Assembly (NCBI GenBank): GCA_034509425.1
Contig: JAVTVJ010000143.1
Location: 2,915,001-2,979,000 of the forward strand
Source: Eopsaltria australis
Taxonomy: Eukaryota > Chordata > Aves > Passeriformes > Petroicidae
Length of the DNA: 64,000 nucleotides
Direction of reading: 5' to 3'
In this document: piece after piece, positions 1 to 10,415 of the stretch
Position numbering within the stretch: position 1 is the stretch's first letter
Layout: each line of letters starts with the position of its first letter
The notes under the pieces: generated by a model
Told to the model about the DNA's origin: nothing
What the model saw: only the letters and a program-made list of their open reading frames with translations
Databases searched by the model: none
Translations under genes and position numbers: made by a program

Positions 1-1628
1 AGAACTGCTGCAACAGTGAGCACCTCTCCCAGCCACAGGCACTTTCCCTCCCAGCACCAGCCCATCTCCTCCTCCACCAACTTCTTATGTAGTTTCTACA
101 CTTTTTAGAAACAGAAGAGCTACTACAGAAGGCATTTACTTTCATCTGCTTGGGTAGCACTCAGGATTATTCACAGGCAAAGAAAAGTTTCTCACAGAAT
201 TTTCTCACAGGGTGGTTTTGAATGCTGATCTAATTTCATGGGCCGCTACTGAGCCATCATGTTCTAAAGACCACTTATAACTAGATTTAAGCCTACTAAT
301 TTTTCAAACATATGGGCTTTCAGTTCTCATTGGCACATCTGCTTTGTTGGTTTGTTAGGGGGAGGGGTTTTGGTTGTGGTTTTTTTTGGCTTTGTTTTTT
401 TTCCCCCCAATCAACTAAGTAATTCAGTTCTCACTGTAAAAGCAATGTTACAGATCAGAAATCACTTAGCTTTGTTTCCAATTTAATATGTTACATTCAA
501 AGAAAAGAAAATAAGAGTTGTAAAAATCATTTCTATATGTGATTGGAAAAAAAATCTGGTTATGTTGTGACTACTATCTGCCATCACCACATTCCAAAGG
601 TAAATTAAGACAACTTGGCAGGGAAATAATTCAGATTAGCAAGACACTTCTACAGCCCAGAGTCGTGCACTGCCAATCTAGCATGCACAGGGAGCTTTAA
701 AAAAGTCCCCTAAATCTAAATTTAGATCCCTGTTTAAATTACCAAAAAAATTTAACTCTTAAATAGCACTATCAGAACTGCAACAATTTAAACAATGGAA
801 GCACCTACGAACCTAACAGATAAGACACAGAAAATTATCCCTGGGGTAGGTAAGGAAGTGCTTATGTCTCACCCATCCTAGCCCTGCCCTAAATTTAGCC
901 ACCCTGAATTCCAGGATGAAAACTGTCCACCAAAGCTTCCCCAGGAGCTGACACTGCACTCTTTGGGGAGTTTGTCATGCAAACAAAGCAACACACTTTG
1001 CAAAAACACTTTGGAAGTACGGCATCTTGTATCTCTGTATTCAGAGCAGCAGCCAAGCTCTATGAAATTCCTTGCAGCCACTGGCTCTGCTTCCAGCTGC
1101 AAATTAACTACTCTCCATCTCTGTACATCCTCCTCTTTCTTAACAGGCTTCTTTTCTTAGGAAGAGTCACCCTTACTGGCGAGTTCCCTTTCAGCATCAG
1201 TCTTTCACACCAGTCCCATTTTTAGCTACAGCTTCCCCTGCTGTTTATGGGCATGACTGTGGGAAAAGAAGAAACCGCAACAAAAACCAACAAACCCAAA
1301 CAAACAAGAAAACCCAAACAAAAAGCTCACACACTTTTATATTCTGCGCACAGCCCTATAGAGGGAGACCCACCGACCTACAGGAAAGGAAATAACACAA
1401 CAGACACTCCAGAAACAGAGCAGAAGCATACTACACGGCAACAACCTGCAGAAAAACCAGTAAATGAAACTACAAAAATCCCACCCATCCCACAGCCACC
1501 GAACGTGGGGAAGCCACGGGAAAGCACCAGCGACACAACTTAGAACCTCTCCGTAAGCACAGATCCCTCAAGGCAAAGAAGGCAAAGTTTTTAAGCCTAA
1601 ACGTGCCCTTGTGATAAGCTAGTACACG

Positions 1629-1632
<4 letters not shown>
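1..1632. other. AT-rich non-coding stretch, probably first intron of the left-edge gene
   Basis: No credible coding exon is seen on either strand. The stretch is AT-rich with a T-rich/pyrimidine tract near 365-410. If the donor at 2220/2219 is real, it lies in the first intron of a minus-strand gene. The open frames here are short and of low complexity. Confidence 0.5.

Positions 1633-1662
<30 letters not shown>
1633..1662. repeat. Poly(A) tract (30 A)
   Basis: An uninterrupted run of 30 A on the plus strand at the left shore of the first CpG island. It may be a retroposon tail or a simple homopolymer. No element body is recognised upstream of it. Confidence 0.9.
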
Positions 1663-1666
<4 letters not shown>

Positions 1667-2219
1667 TTGCACGCACCTCCTCATTTGTACTTGTGAGCCG
1701 AGCTGGCTGAAACAGCTGATAACTTCAACACCCGTGTGCGCACCACAAACACCGGGAATGGCTGGGAACAGGGAGGGACCGGGGAAACGGGAGAGCCGCG
1801 GACACAACTCGCCGGAAACATCGGGGCTTTTGTTTAGTACCCTTACTATATTTATACTTAGTAAAGGTACTAAAGTGCATTTATTTAGGCCTTTGCCGCA
1901 GGAGATGGCTCCCGAGCCGAGGTGCTCCCGAGCCCGCTCGGCCCTCTCGCAACCCGCGGGACGCTCCCACAGGAACCCCGGGAGCACCGGGGAGAGCCCG
2001 CCCCGGGGCTGCCCTCCCGCGGAGGCCTGGGAAAACACCCCAATAAGCACGCTGCCGTCGTTGCTGTTCATAGGAACGACGTCAAAGGAGCCAGCGGGGC
2101 AGTTCGCCGCCGGGGCGGGGGGGCGGCCGCTCCGCCAACTCCCACGGCCCGGCCCCCGTCCTGCCGTCCGCCCGCGCGGGCCCCGTCTGCCGCCCACCCG
2201 GCTCGGCCCGGGCACTCAC

Positions 2220-2520
2220 CGAGGGGCAGCCCCGGCGCTCACATCCCCGCAGGTGCAGCCCGGCGCCGCTCTCATCCAGGAGCCGCGGCCGCCGCTCCCC
2301 CGGAAGCGCTGTGGAAGCACTGGCGGGTCACGGGGCGGCAGCGGGCCGAACCACCGCGCGGGCGGCGGGGGGGGCGGGCCGAACCATTCGGGTGGCGGGG
2401 GGGAGAGCGGCGGCGGGGCTGAACCATTGCGGAGGGGCCGCGCGGGCGGTACCACCGCGGGAGGAAGGCGCCGCTCCGTCCCCGCGGGCAGCGCCGCTCC
2501 CGCTCCGCTCGCTCCATGGA
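2220..2520 (-). other. Candidate non-coding first exon of a minus-strand gene leaving the window (PHRF1 by position)
   Basis: On the minus strand the sequence CTCG|GTGAGT places a consensus splice donor after base 2220, inside CpG island 1. This makes 2220 upward a likely first exon transcribed leftward. The transcription start is not visible, so the right end is approximate. No acceptor or coding exon of this gene falls in the window. In human 11p15.5 the neighbour beyond RASSF7 and MIR210HG is PHRF1, in the orientation that would be minus here, so PHRF1 is the positional candidate. This is inference from synteny, not recognition of its protein. Confidence 0.45.
2341..2430. repeat. Reiterated GCGGGCCGAACCA-type motif in CpG island 1
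   Basis: GCGGGCCGAACCA occurs at 2341-2353 and 2374-2386, and the variant GCGGGGCTGAACCA ends at 2426. GGCGGGG runs separate the three copies. They lie within or just upstream of the candidate minus-strand first exon. They could be a degenerate minisatellite or a homotypic cluster of factor sites. Confidence 0.6.
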
Positions 2521-2849
2521 AACAGGGCTGGCAGGGGTGACCGGCATCCCTCCGCCGGTGTCTCCAAGCTTTGGGGAGGAAAGCGGGGCGCAAAGACCGC
2601 CGTGCTGCGAGGCCAGCGCTCGCGGGATGCTCCGTTCCGCTCCGTCGGGCGCCGTCTGTCGGGGCTCGGAGCATCCTCGGGCAGCGCGGTCCGGCCCGTG
2701 CGGTCCGTGGGGACCCGGATCAGTGCTAAATACCTCTCGCAGACCGCCGCGGTTTTTTTTCCCCTCTAAGTACGCGCGGCTGGGCCCGACCCAAATGTTC
2801 CCGAGGCGCTGGGTGAGCGCACGCACGTAGAGGAGGAAGGGCTGGTTTC

Positions 2850-5080
2850 ACGCTGTTCCATCGGCCGTGGGGCTCTGCCCGGGCTGTCCTCGGCTGTCCG
2901 CCGGCACGGGGAGCGCAGCCCAGGCTCTGCTTGCAGGCGGACGTGACCCAGAGCTAACGTGCGTGTCCTCGCAGACACTCGGGGCATTGTCAGGAATCAG
3001 ACGGGGGCCGGGGAGAAAACAAGGTCCTTTTCCAGAGAACAGAGAGCGGAGCAAAACCTGCGCCAGCCTTGCTGCTGCCTGCCCGCTCGAGGCCTGCAAG
3101 AGGGGCCAGGGCGAAACCCCTGGTGATGCCCCAGCCGGTGAACACGCACTGCCTCGTGTCGGAAAAGGCGAGATCTGCGCTGCAAAGAGGCAACTTTCTG
3201 ATTGCACGTTAGTTCACGCGGTGTTTGGCAGCCTCCAGGGATGAGATGGGGGCATGGTCCCCTGTTTGGTTCCTCCCCGAGTCCATGGGCGCAGCACTGG
3301 CACCGCACCGAGGCGGGCACGGAGGGCAGCCCGTGACGCTCTCCCGCCATCCGCGGATGCACTTCCCTGTCACTGCACACATCGTGGCTCTGGCACCGCC
3401 GCGGGGACTGCAAGCCAGCTGGGAACAAAGGGAAGAGCTGCAGGGCTGGGATAAGCGGGAGCTCTCCCCGGGACAGCACCGGCCGTGTCAGCAGGACATT
3501 TCATCCCAGAGATTAAGGGCTGAGCCACGAACTTGTTTGGAGCTAGAGGGGGAGCGGGGGCTGAGGGCAAACCCAGCAGCGCTGTGGCGAAGCCCCTGGG
3601 CCCAGGCCCTTGCCAGGGCAATGCTAACCATCCCCTGAGCCGGGCGGTCTCGCCGTTCCTTTAAGGACTCGGGCGATGGCCCCTCCGGAGCGAGGGCCCG
3701 GTGCACCCTTGGCTCGGAGTGCAGGAGAGCGCTTGGGCCGCCGCAGCAGCGCATCCTCTGCCCGCCGTGCTCTCGGCTGGCTCCGCGCCGGCCCTGCTCC
3801 ATGCTGGATGGTTTAACCCAGCGCTCAGGGAGGTCCGAGCAACATCCAGAGCCTGCCTGTGCCGGCACCCAGCTGTGCAAGCACCGCTTCAAAACACACT
3901 CCTTCCCTGTGTGCTTACAGTCAGGAGAGTTTTTTTTTCAAAGTAAAACCTGGAATGTATGCTACTGCCTGGAAGAAGAGGGACTTGGTGGAGCACAAGA
4001 GCCAACAGCACGTGTGTCCTATACCCTGTAGTGCAGCTGGCAGAAGCAGCAGTGCTGGCAGGGAGGTGTCAGGGCAGTACCCAGCCATGTTACTCCCCAC
4101 AAAAATACCTTTTTTTTTTTTTAGAAAGAGTATTTTCCATGGCTGTGGCTTCTTTTGTGTTGGCTTATCCCCGGAGGGTGGAGGGGTCGGTGTGCTCCGC
4201 GGACGATTTCTCTCCAACCCAGGCAGGAGCCCTGTGTTGAGGAAGATGTAAAATACGTGACTTTCCCCCTACGGCTACTGGGTGGAAACAAAAACCCCAC
4301 ACACAGCATGCACACAAAATGACAACAGAGACAGCCTGTCATTGTGCGGGCTGTCACGCAGAAGAGGGGCTGTCCCCCATCCCCCTCCACACCGGCCGTG
4401 AGAGAGCAGAGCCACAGATGAATGTTAAAGCGGTCCAGCAAAACACGTAAGGAAATCCCTTCGATGGGGAATTGCCACCAGCTATCAGGGAGCCCGCGCT
4501 GGGTTTTGCTTCCAAATCTTGCTCCAGACTGCAAAACACCCGCCGGAGCCGGGAGAGCTGATGCCGAGGAAGTTTTCACAAGGGATGCAGAGCTCGTGCC
4601 TTTTCCCGGACAGCATGCATTATCAGTTCAGCAGGCATGAGGCTGCTGCGTGGTCAGTGGCCACATCCGCACCCGAAGGGTTTTTTCTTGACCAACAGTA
4701 GTATGAATGAACCGGGGGGTCACAACAAACGTGCCCGCTCCCCCAGGCGCGCTCTGGTTTCCGATCTGTTCGAGGAGGGCGTGTGTGTGACTACGGGCAG
4801 ATGGGAGCCAGCCTGCGGACTCGACGCCTGGCTCTCGGAGTCTCCAAACAAGGCTTTTCCCACTACGGGACAGCGCTGCGCCCATCCATAAAGCTCTGTC
4901 TCTGGTGCTTGGCAAATGCTCGTTGAGGTGCGCTAAAATTCTCAGCATTCCAGCCGTTTGCTTGGCTGCGGCTTGTAGGGTGATGGGCGGGAGCGAGCTC
5001 GCCCCATGAGAAGGTGAGCGCTGTTAATCCTGAGGATGTACAGAAAACCTCCAACTGCTCGTCCCTTTTTTGGGGGGGAA
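2850..5080. other. Intergenic, moderately GC-rich
   Basis: The space between the two CpG islands. CpG density decays but stays above background to about 3900. A plus-strand acceptor-like pyrimidine tract ends in CAG near 2973. No conserved protein segment is recognised. The frames on both strands are low-complexity and uncorroborated by splice signals. Confidence 0.5.
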
Positions 5081-5735
5081 CTTGCTGGAAACGGAGTCCC
5101 GGGCCCGAGGGACCACCTCCAACCCCGGCACTGCGAGGGGCACTAGGGTTCGCCCCACGCCCCACGCAGCGGGGAACAACGGAGGGGGGGAAATATACAA
5201 GAAATTAATGTGACACCGTGACATTTGATGCAGCGAAGGGAGAGGGGGCAGTGGCGGAGGGGGGGCGGCCGGGGACACCCCGACTCTTCCCCCGCCCCCT
5301 CGCCCCGTCCCTCCCGCACCGCCTACGTGCGCCCCGACACTGCCCTGATGGCACGGCCCCGGCGGGCCGTACCATGGGCCGGGCTGCGGCGGGGGCGGAA
5401 AGGGGACGGAGGGGAAAGGGGGAGACGAGTGGCGGGGCCATGGGGGGCTAGGGGGGAAGGGGCTTCTCGCGGGCGGCGGCGGCAGGGCAGGGGGGCGCCG
5501 CCGGCGGCCGGCGGCTCGAGCGGGGTGGCGAGGGCGGGGAGGGCGGGGGTCGGCGGGGCGGGGTGAGCGGGAGGCGGGCGGCGGCTCAACAGGTACAAAT
5601 GGTTCCTCCCCGCAGCAGCAGCGACGTGCAGAAGCGAACGCGCCGCGCCCGCCGCTGTCACCGCCGGGGGGGCGGGGGGGCCGCCTGTCCGCAGGCCCCG
5701 CCCCGCCGCGGCCGTCGGCGGGCGGTGGCCGAGCC

Positions 5736-5808
5736 GCCATTGGCTGGAGCGGCGCGGGGGCGTGGCTGGCGGGCGGGCGCGCGGCGGCGCCATTGGCTGG
5801 AGCGGCGC
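5736..5808 (+). repeat. Duplicated 20-bp inverted-CCAAT block
   Basis: The 20-mer GCCATTGGCTGGAGCGGCGC occurs exactly twice, at 5736-5755 and 5789-5808, 53 bp apart. Each copy holds ATTGG, the reverse of CCAAT, typical of NF-Y. A GCGTG hypoxia-response core lies between them at 5760-5764, and a GC box follows the second copy. The pair lies about 90-160 bp upstream of a plus-strand splice donor, where a core promoter would be expected. Confidence 0.85.
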
Positions 5809-5839
5809 TGGGGGCGGGGCCAGGAGCCGCGGCGCGCGG

Positions 5840-8240
5840 CGTGGGCCGGGCCGGGGCAGAGCGAGAAGTTGGCGGCGGCGGCGGCGGCGGGAGCGCAGGT
5901 GAGCGGCGGCCGCGCCGGGGAGGGACCCCCCCCCCCGCTCCGGAGCCGCGGGGCGCCGCCGGCCCTGGGGCCGCACGGGCAGCCTGTCCCGGGGGTGGGA
6001 GCGCGGAGCTGCAGCCCCACGCGCCGCGGAGCCCGGGCACGGCGCGGCTCCCCCTCCCGCTCCCCATCCTCCGCGCTGCCCGGTGACTCCTGTGCTGCAG
6101 GCGGGCCCCGCCGCCCCCCGTCACCCTCCAGGAGCAGGTGAGCCACTGACTAACGCACATTGTGCTCTCGGCGACTCCACTGTGCGTGTGACAGCGGCTA
6201 ACCTGCTCCTCGGACATCACTGTGCGGCCGCCTCGCCTCCCCGGACCCGCGCCTCGAAGCCTCGACGCCCTCCTGCCCTCTCGGCCAGCCAGGTGAGGGG
6301 CTCCGGCGTGCCAAGGAGTCGGCTCCCCCATCCATCACCACTGTCCTGCCTCCAGCGGCTCCCCCCATCCTCGGCTGTGCGGACCCCCGATTGCGCTGCG
6401 GGGAGTGCCCCGGGATCGGCCGCGCTTGCACAGGGAGCGCGGAAAGATTGAACGCTGGCTGCAGCGGCGCTCGGTGTGTCCGGCGGGAGCGGAGATGGAG
6501 GGAGCGGGCCGTGTCGGCATGTGGGTGCGAATAGTTGGTGGTAAAGTTTCTCAGGAGGGATGGCGTGCTCCCCTCTCTGTTCTCCTGCTCTTCTCCAAAG
6601 TAAATAAGTGCTAGCGGACTCCGTACCAAGTTAGAGACGCATCATCCCCGCCGGTGACGTCTTGATACCCGGTCAGTGACTAACTGAACTGCTATTGCCA
6701 AGGGTGTGTTAGTAGAAGAAACTCTGCCTAGTATTGCCCTGGATGAGTCACATTTAAAGAGAGACTCTCTAGTCTGTTAAAGGAGAAGCAGGAATGAGCC
6801 TCACTTTCCTTTTTTGTTCCTGGTTTTTTTTTCCATCCCACCCCACACCTTTACTCGCTGTTTTCTTCTTCTTGTGCCAGGGCTCTATTGGCGCCCCGGC
6901 CGTGGCTGGGCGTTTGCAGCGCTGCCTTGTCCGATGTGCTGTGATGTCACGCAGGGGACTCTGACTTCATGGCCCTGAGGAACAGGAAGGCGAGCCAAGC
7001 AGGGACTTTTCCAGCCACCCAGGGTGGCTGTCACTAAAAACAGAGGAAGTGACGAAGCAGATGGCTTCTCCTACAAAGTTATCTCTTGCGATTTTTCGGC
7101 TGGTGAAGAACCTGAGTAGTTGAAAAGTGTCTTTTCTGAAGAGCAGTACAGCTTAATTGTCAGCTGAAGTTCCTAATAACTGGCTAGGATTCACTGCAGC
7201 TGCTGGGGTTCCCTGAAAGGGCTCAGGTATTCCCCCAACTCCTGGGGCTGCTCTCATGGAGCCGTGGGCTGTTGTAAAGGCTTGATCTGAAGGAATTGGC
7301 AGTGCTCTGGTCAATAAGTAGTTAATTGCACGGAAAGCAGAGCAAGGTCCTCTGTTGGTAAAGTGTCTCTCAGAGAAGTTTTGCCTGTCCCTATCTCTCC
7401 TTTGTGCTCTTGTCATTTCTGCCTCTGTGTCCCAGAGGAACATCTGCTCTTCACAAGAAAACTCAGCTCCCTCTGTGCTCTGTGTTTCCGTGGTGCTCAA
7501 ACACCCTGGGAAGATGGGAAAACCAACTGAGTCTACTCAAGATGCTTTCGTGTTTGTTCAGAAGCCGAATGGGCCTGTTTTTTGGGGGGGGGGGGAGGGG
7601 CAGAGGGGAGCAGACAAGTTTGCAGCTGTCTCAGCCCCAGGTTGCTTTTTTCTTCCCTAAGCTGCACCTACAGCATCTTCCCACTGCTGGTCCTGAGTAG
7701 GCCAGGAGCACAGTGCAGCCACGTGTAGAGAGGGAGAGAGGGAAACCTCCTGCAAAATGCACGCGTGTACGAGTGTGTCTGAGAGCTGAAACTGAGGGCC
7801 AGAGTCCCCTGCCACCCCATTTTATAGGTGACCATGCATGTAACAAACCTGTGTCTGAAAATGAAGGTGCTTTGTTTTCTCTTTGAATAAACAGCCCTGC
7901 ATTTGGGACTGTGCTGGTTGATGACAACCCCAGGAGATGCCGCTGACAGAAGCAGCTCTGCAGGTCGCCCGGCAAGACCTGTCCCAGTTGCCATGAGCAG
8001 CACTATGGTATAAATGCTTCTGACTTCCTGCTACCTATGGAACCATGCTGTTCAGCTCCAGTAAGCAAAAGGAAGGGGTTGAAGTGAAGTTTGTTTGGTT
8101 TTGCCTTTTTTGTGTGTCTCCAGTAAGTGGGGGGAGCATACAGCCCAATTCCTGTTTTTAACATTCTTCTGGCGTGATTCAAAACTAACCTGCTGCGCTG
8201 TCACCTGAAGTCTTCAATAAATGTGCAAAACCAGTGTTTG
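5840..8240 (+). ncRNA. MIR210HG: miR-210 host transcript (MIR210HG-like)
   Basis: A plus-strand non-coding transcription unit is inferred around miR-210. Consensus donors follow CpG-island sequence: GCAG|GTGAGC after 5898, GCAG|GTGAGC after 6137 and CCAG|GTGAGG after 6292. An acceptor, TGTGCTGCAG, ends at 6100, which gives a possible 37-nt exon at 6101-6137. The first AATAAA with a GT-rich follower is at 8216-8221, with another at 8530-8535. No long conserved open frame is present, as expected for MIR210HG. Start, exon chain and end are tentative. The orientation, opposite to RASSF7, matches human. Confidence 0.45.
6130..6210 (+). ncRNA. MIR210: miR-210 precursor hairpin
   Basis: The 3p arm at 6180-6201 starts CTGTGCGTGTGACAGCGG and continues CTAA. 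It is miR-210-3p, with the vertebrate seed TGTGCGT and a CTAA end where mammals have CTGA. The 5p arm at 6141-6162 starts AGCCACTGACTAACGC. The basal stem is a perfect 10-bp pairing of 6130-6139 with 6201-6210. Inside it AGCC pairs GGCT, CTG pairs CAG and CGCACA pairs TGTGCG. The loop is about 17 nt. miR-210 is the main hypoxia-induced microRNA of vertebrates; known targets include ISCU, EFNA3 and GPD1L. A splice donor consensus overlaps the lower 5' arm. Confidence 0.97.
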
Positions 8241-10400
8241 AGTGCTGATTACTGTAATCCAGGGCATCAGACCAGGTGAAGAGGATAGCTGTGCCTTCTC
8301 AGTGATGTGTCTGATTGCACTGCATGCCTGGTTCCTCCCATCTCTTGTTTTGCCTCTGTGGCCAGTGAAGGTGGCTTGAAAAGGAGAGCTGAAGGGTGTG
8401 ACCTGGTTGTTTCTCAAGCAGAAAGCCCAGCATCAGCCCTTCTGTCCTGGCCTGGCTGCAGGGGCTCCTGAGCGATGAGAAAATACACCAGGGCTGTGAT
8501 GCCCCTTGATTTCCTGTTTTTCAGTAGCTAATAAATGGATTTGTAAGATGGTACTTAGCTTAGTTAGAACAGTAGTCATGTGCTCACGCTCTGAAGTGTG
8601 AGATTTTTGGTGAGAGGCAGGGGAATGCCTTACAGCAGGGGAAGATGCTGAATTTCAGGCCTGTTGAGCTGAAGGGACTCTTTGTGCTCCTCAAAGATTT
8701 TGTTCTCATTTCAGCTCTTCATGGAGGGAAGGGAACAGGCCTTACCCTTCAAGTACCACACTAAGAAGCGGCTGTTGTGTTCTGTCCATTACAGGTCCCA
8801 GTGTCAGGTGAGCCTCACTGAAGGAGCAAGCTGCCCTATGAGGAATAGAAGGAGTACATGAATTGTTTAAGAGGAAGTCAGTTAGTTAAATGCAAGCAGG
8901 GACTTATATAATACATCCTAAAAAAAAAAAAAAAGATTTCTGCTGGCAGGAGGTTCCATTGGGAGAGAAACTTGCTCATCCATAAACAAGAAAATTTCCC
9001 AGCCTCCTCTAGTGCTTTATAGTTGTTTTTTTTTTCCAGGGCAAGGTAGAATGCAGCCAGTCTGCATTCTGAGATGGAGAAAGAAAAATCACCGTAGGAG
9101 AGCAGACAATGCTCCCTGCATGGACACGCACGCCAGTTCAAACAGCTCTTCTTCATCTGCAGTGAACTATGCTGGTAGAAGCTGTGCAGCCAGGAGCAAG
9201 CAGCAGAGCATCTGTACACCACTTGGGGAGCAAAACCAACAGGCATTTTCTCCTCCAGACATTCACACCTTTCCTTATGTAACTGGTGCTGAAGTGTGTG
9301 CTTTAAAAGCTGCTTGCCAAATCCAGGGGCTGGGAGGCAGCACAAATGCTTCTAGCACTCTACATGAAATTGAGGGGGAAAAAAAAATCCAAACCCAAAC
9401 ACCAAGGAACTCATACAAATATGTAACTGCAACTTGGGGATGGTTCAAGTGTCTGCAGCTGTGTTGCCCTGAAGAAACTGTACTGCCTGGGGCAATGCTG
9501 GCACCCAGACCTCCATCTGAGGATGGTGAGGAGTTGACAGACCATGTTAGAGGGGTGAGGAGCTGGGGGCCATTTTTCTTATGAAATAATTAAAAAAGAA
9601 AAAAAAAAATCAGGTAGTTCCGCCAGGAAAAGGGCACCAGGGAAGCTGGAGGTGGCTGAAGTGCCCTCCTGAATGGTGCCTTGTGCTGACAGAACCTGCA
9701 GATTTGTTAAAAAAAAAGAAAAACAATAAAAAAGCAGGGCTGCTCACCGGTGAAAAACAGGTATATCCTTCACTTTGTGGTTTTTTGGGTGGTGCTGGAG
9801 CTAGCCAGGATGAGAGAGAAGACCGAAGTCCATTCCCGCCCACTGCTGGGAAGGAAGAAGCTGTCCACAGTGCCTGAGGGACATGGGGACACGAGTCCCC
9901 ACGCAGGCACAGCATCTTCGAGCCACCCTGCACGCTTGGATCCCTGCCTTGCCCGTCAGCCAGTTGTTCCCTCTCCAGTACGCGCCGTACGCACGGCTTT
10001 TGGGTTGTTTTTTAAGGGAAAAAACAATAATTTATTTGCTTTGTTTTAATCTCATAACAATGGGTAATGGTAATTTCTTCCTACCACTCTGTAGTGGCCT
10101 AGAAAAGGACAGCATCATCTCCACTGTAGCAAGAAGGCTTGTCCCAGGGCATAAAATTTTAATTAGGAACAATCACGCAGCCTTGAAATGGGAATTGCGA
10201 GCAGCAAAAGAGTCAAACCATCAATAAAATATTCAATGGCAGAAATGTATTATTGACACAGACTTTAGAGCAGATAAAAGCGCGGAGGCGGGGCAGCAGC
10301 AGCGGGTATCGAGCCTCGCTGCGTTAAATAACAGGCGGGGACCCGCGCACTCGCCCGGCCAGCACTGGCCCCCCGAGCCCGCAGGAATATAGGTCACCCT
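6500..10400. other. Non-coding stretch downstream of miR-210
   Basis: Contains the presumed host-transcript body, a poly-G run near 7587-7600, A tracts near 8921-8934 and 9599-9609, and a small GC/CpG-rich patch at 10285-10385 following an ATAAAAG box near 10276. One open, splice-bounded segment is listed separately at 8715-8807. No protein-coding gene is recognised. Confidence 0.5.
8715..8807 (+). other. Candidate internal exon (unassigned)
   Basis: The acceptor TTCTCATTTCAG ends at 8714 and the donor GTCAG|GTGAGC follows 8807. They bound exactly 93 nt (31 codons), open in the frame beginning CTC-TTC-ATG. The encoded peptide is basic and resembles no family I know. It may be an exon of the miR-210 host transcript. 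An exon-sized open segment with good flanks can occur by chance. Confidence 0.2.
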
Positions 10401-10415
10401 TGGCTGGGGAGCTCC

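Larger units (their letters stand above)
1760..2850. promoter_or_regulatory. CpG island 1 (promoter of left-edge gene)
   Basis: CpG-dense, GC-rich block with no TATA box. It contains a CRE-like GACGTCA near 2078, G-rich runs around 2360-2410, and a reiterated GAACCA motif. Candidate donors face both ways: minus strand at 2220/2219 (GTGAGT) and plus strand near 2811 (GTGAGC). A bidirectional CpG-island promoter is the simplest reading. Long open frames inside it on both strands are products of GC composition (proline/arginine/glycine-rich) and are not called as genes. Confidence 0.75.
5080..6500 (+). promoter_or_regulatory. CpG island 2, promoter of the miR-210 host transcript
   Basis: A strongly CpG-rich block just upstream of and covering the miR-210 hairpin. 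It has GC boxes (GGGGCGGGG), two inverted CCAAT boxes, and several RCGTG hypoxia-response cores: TACGTGC at 5324-5330, ACGTG at 5624-5628, GCGTG at 5760-5764 and GCGTGGG near 5840. There is no TATA box. Human MIR210 is a direct HIF-1 target with an HRE in its proximal promoter. The motifs are seen here; that they are used is inference. Confidence 0.75.

Noticed and set aside
1734..2830. Several 100-270-codon open frames on both strands in CpG island 1
   Set aside because: Low-complexity Pro/Arg/Gly/Ala sequences in several overlapping frames; stops are rare simply because the DNA is GC-rich.
5024..6331. A 435-codon minus-strand frame across CpG island 2
   Set aside because: Proline/arginine-rich artefact antisense to the miR-210 promoter; it overlaps other equally long frames and has no recognisable domain.
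6660..6720. A second miR-210-like copy (CAGTGACTAACTG)
   Set aside because: Only a short resemblance to the 5p arm; no 3p partner with the TGTGCGTG seed nearby.
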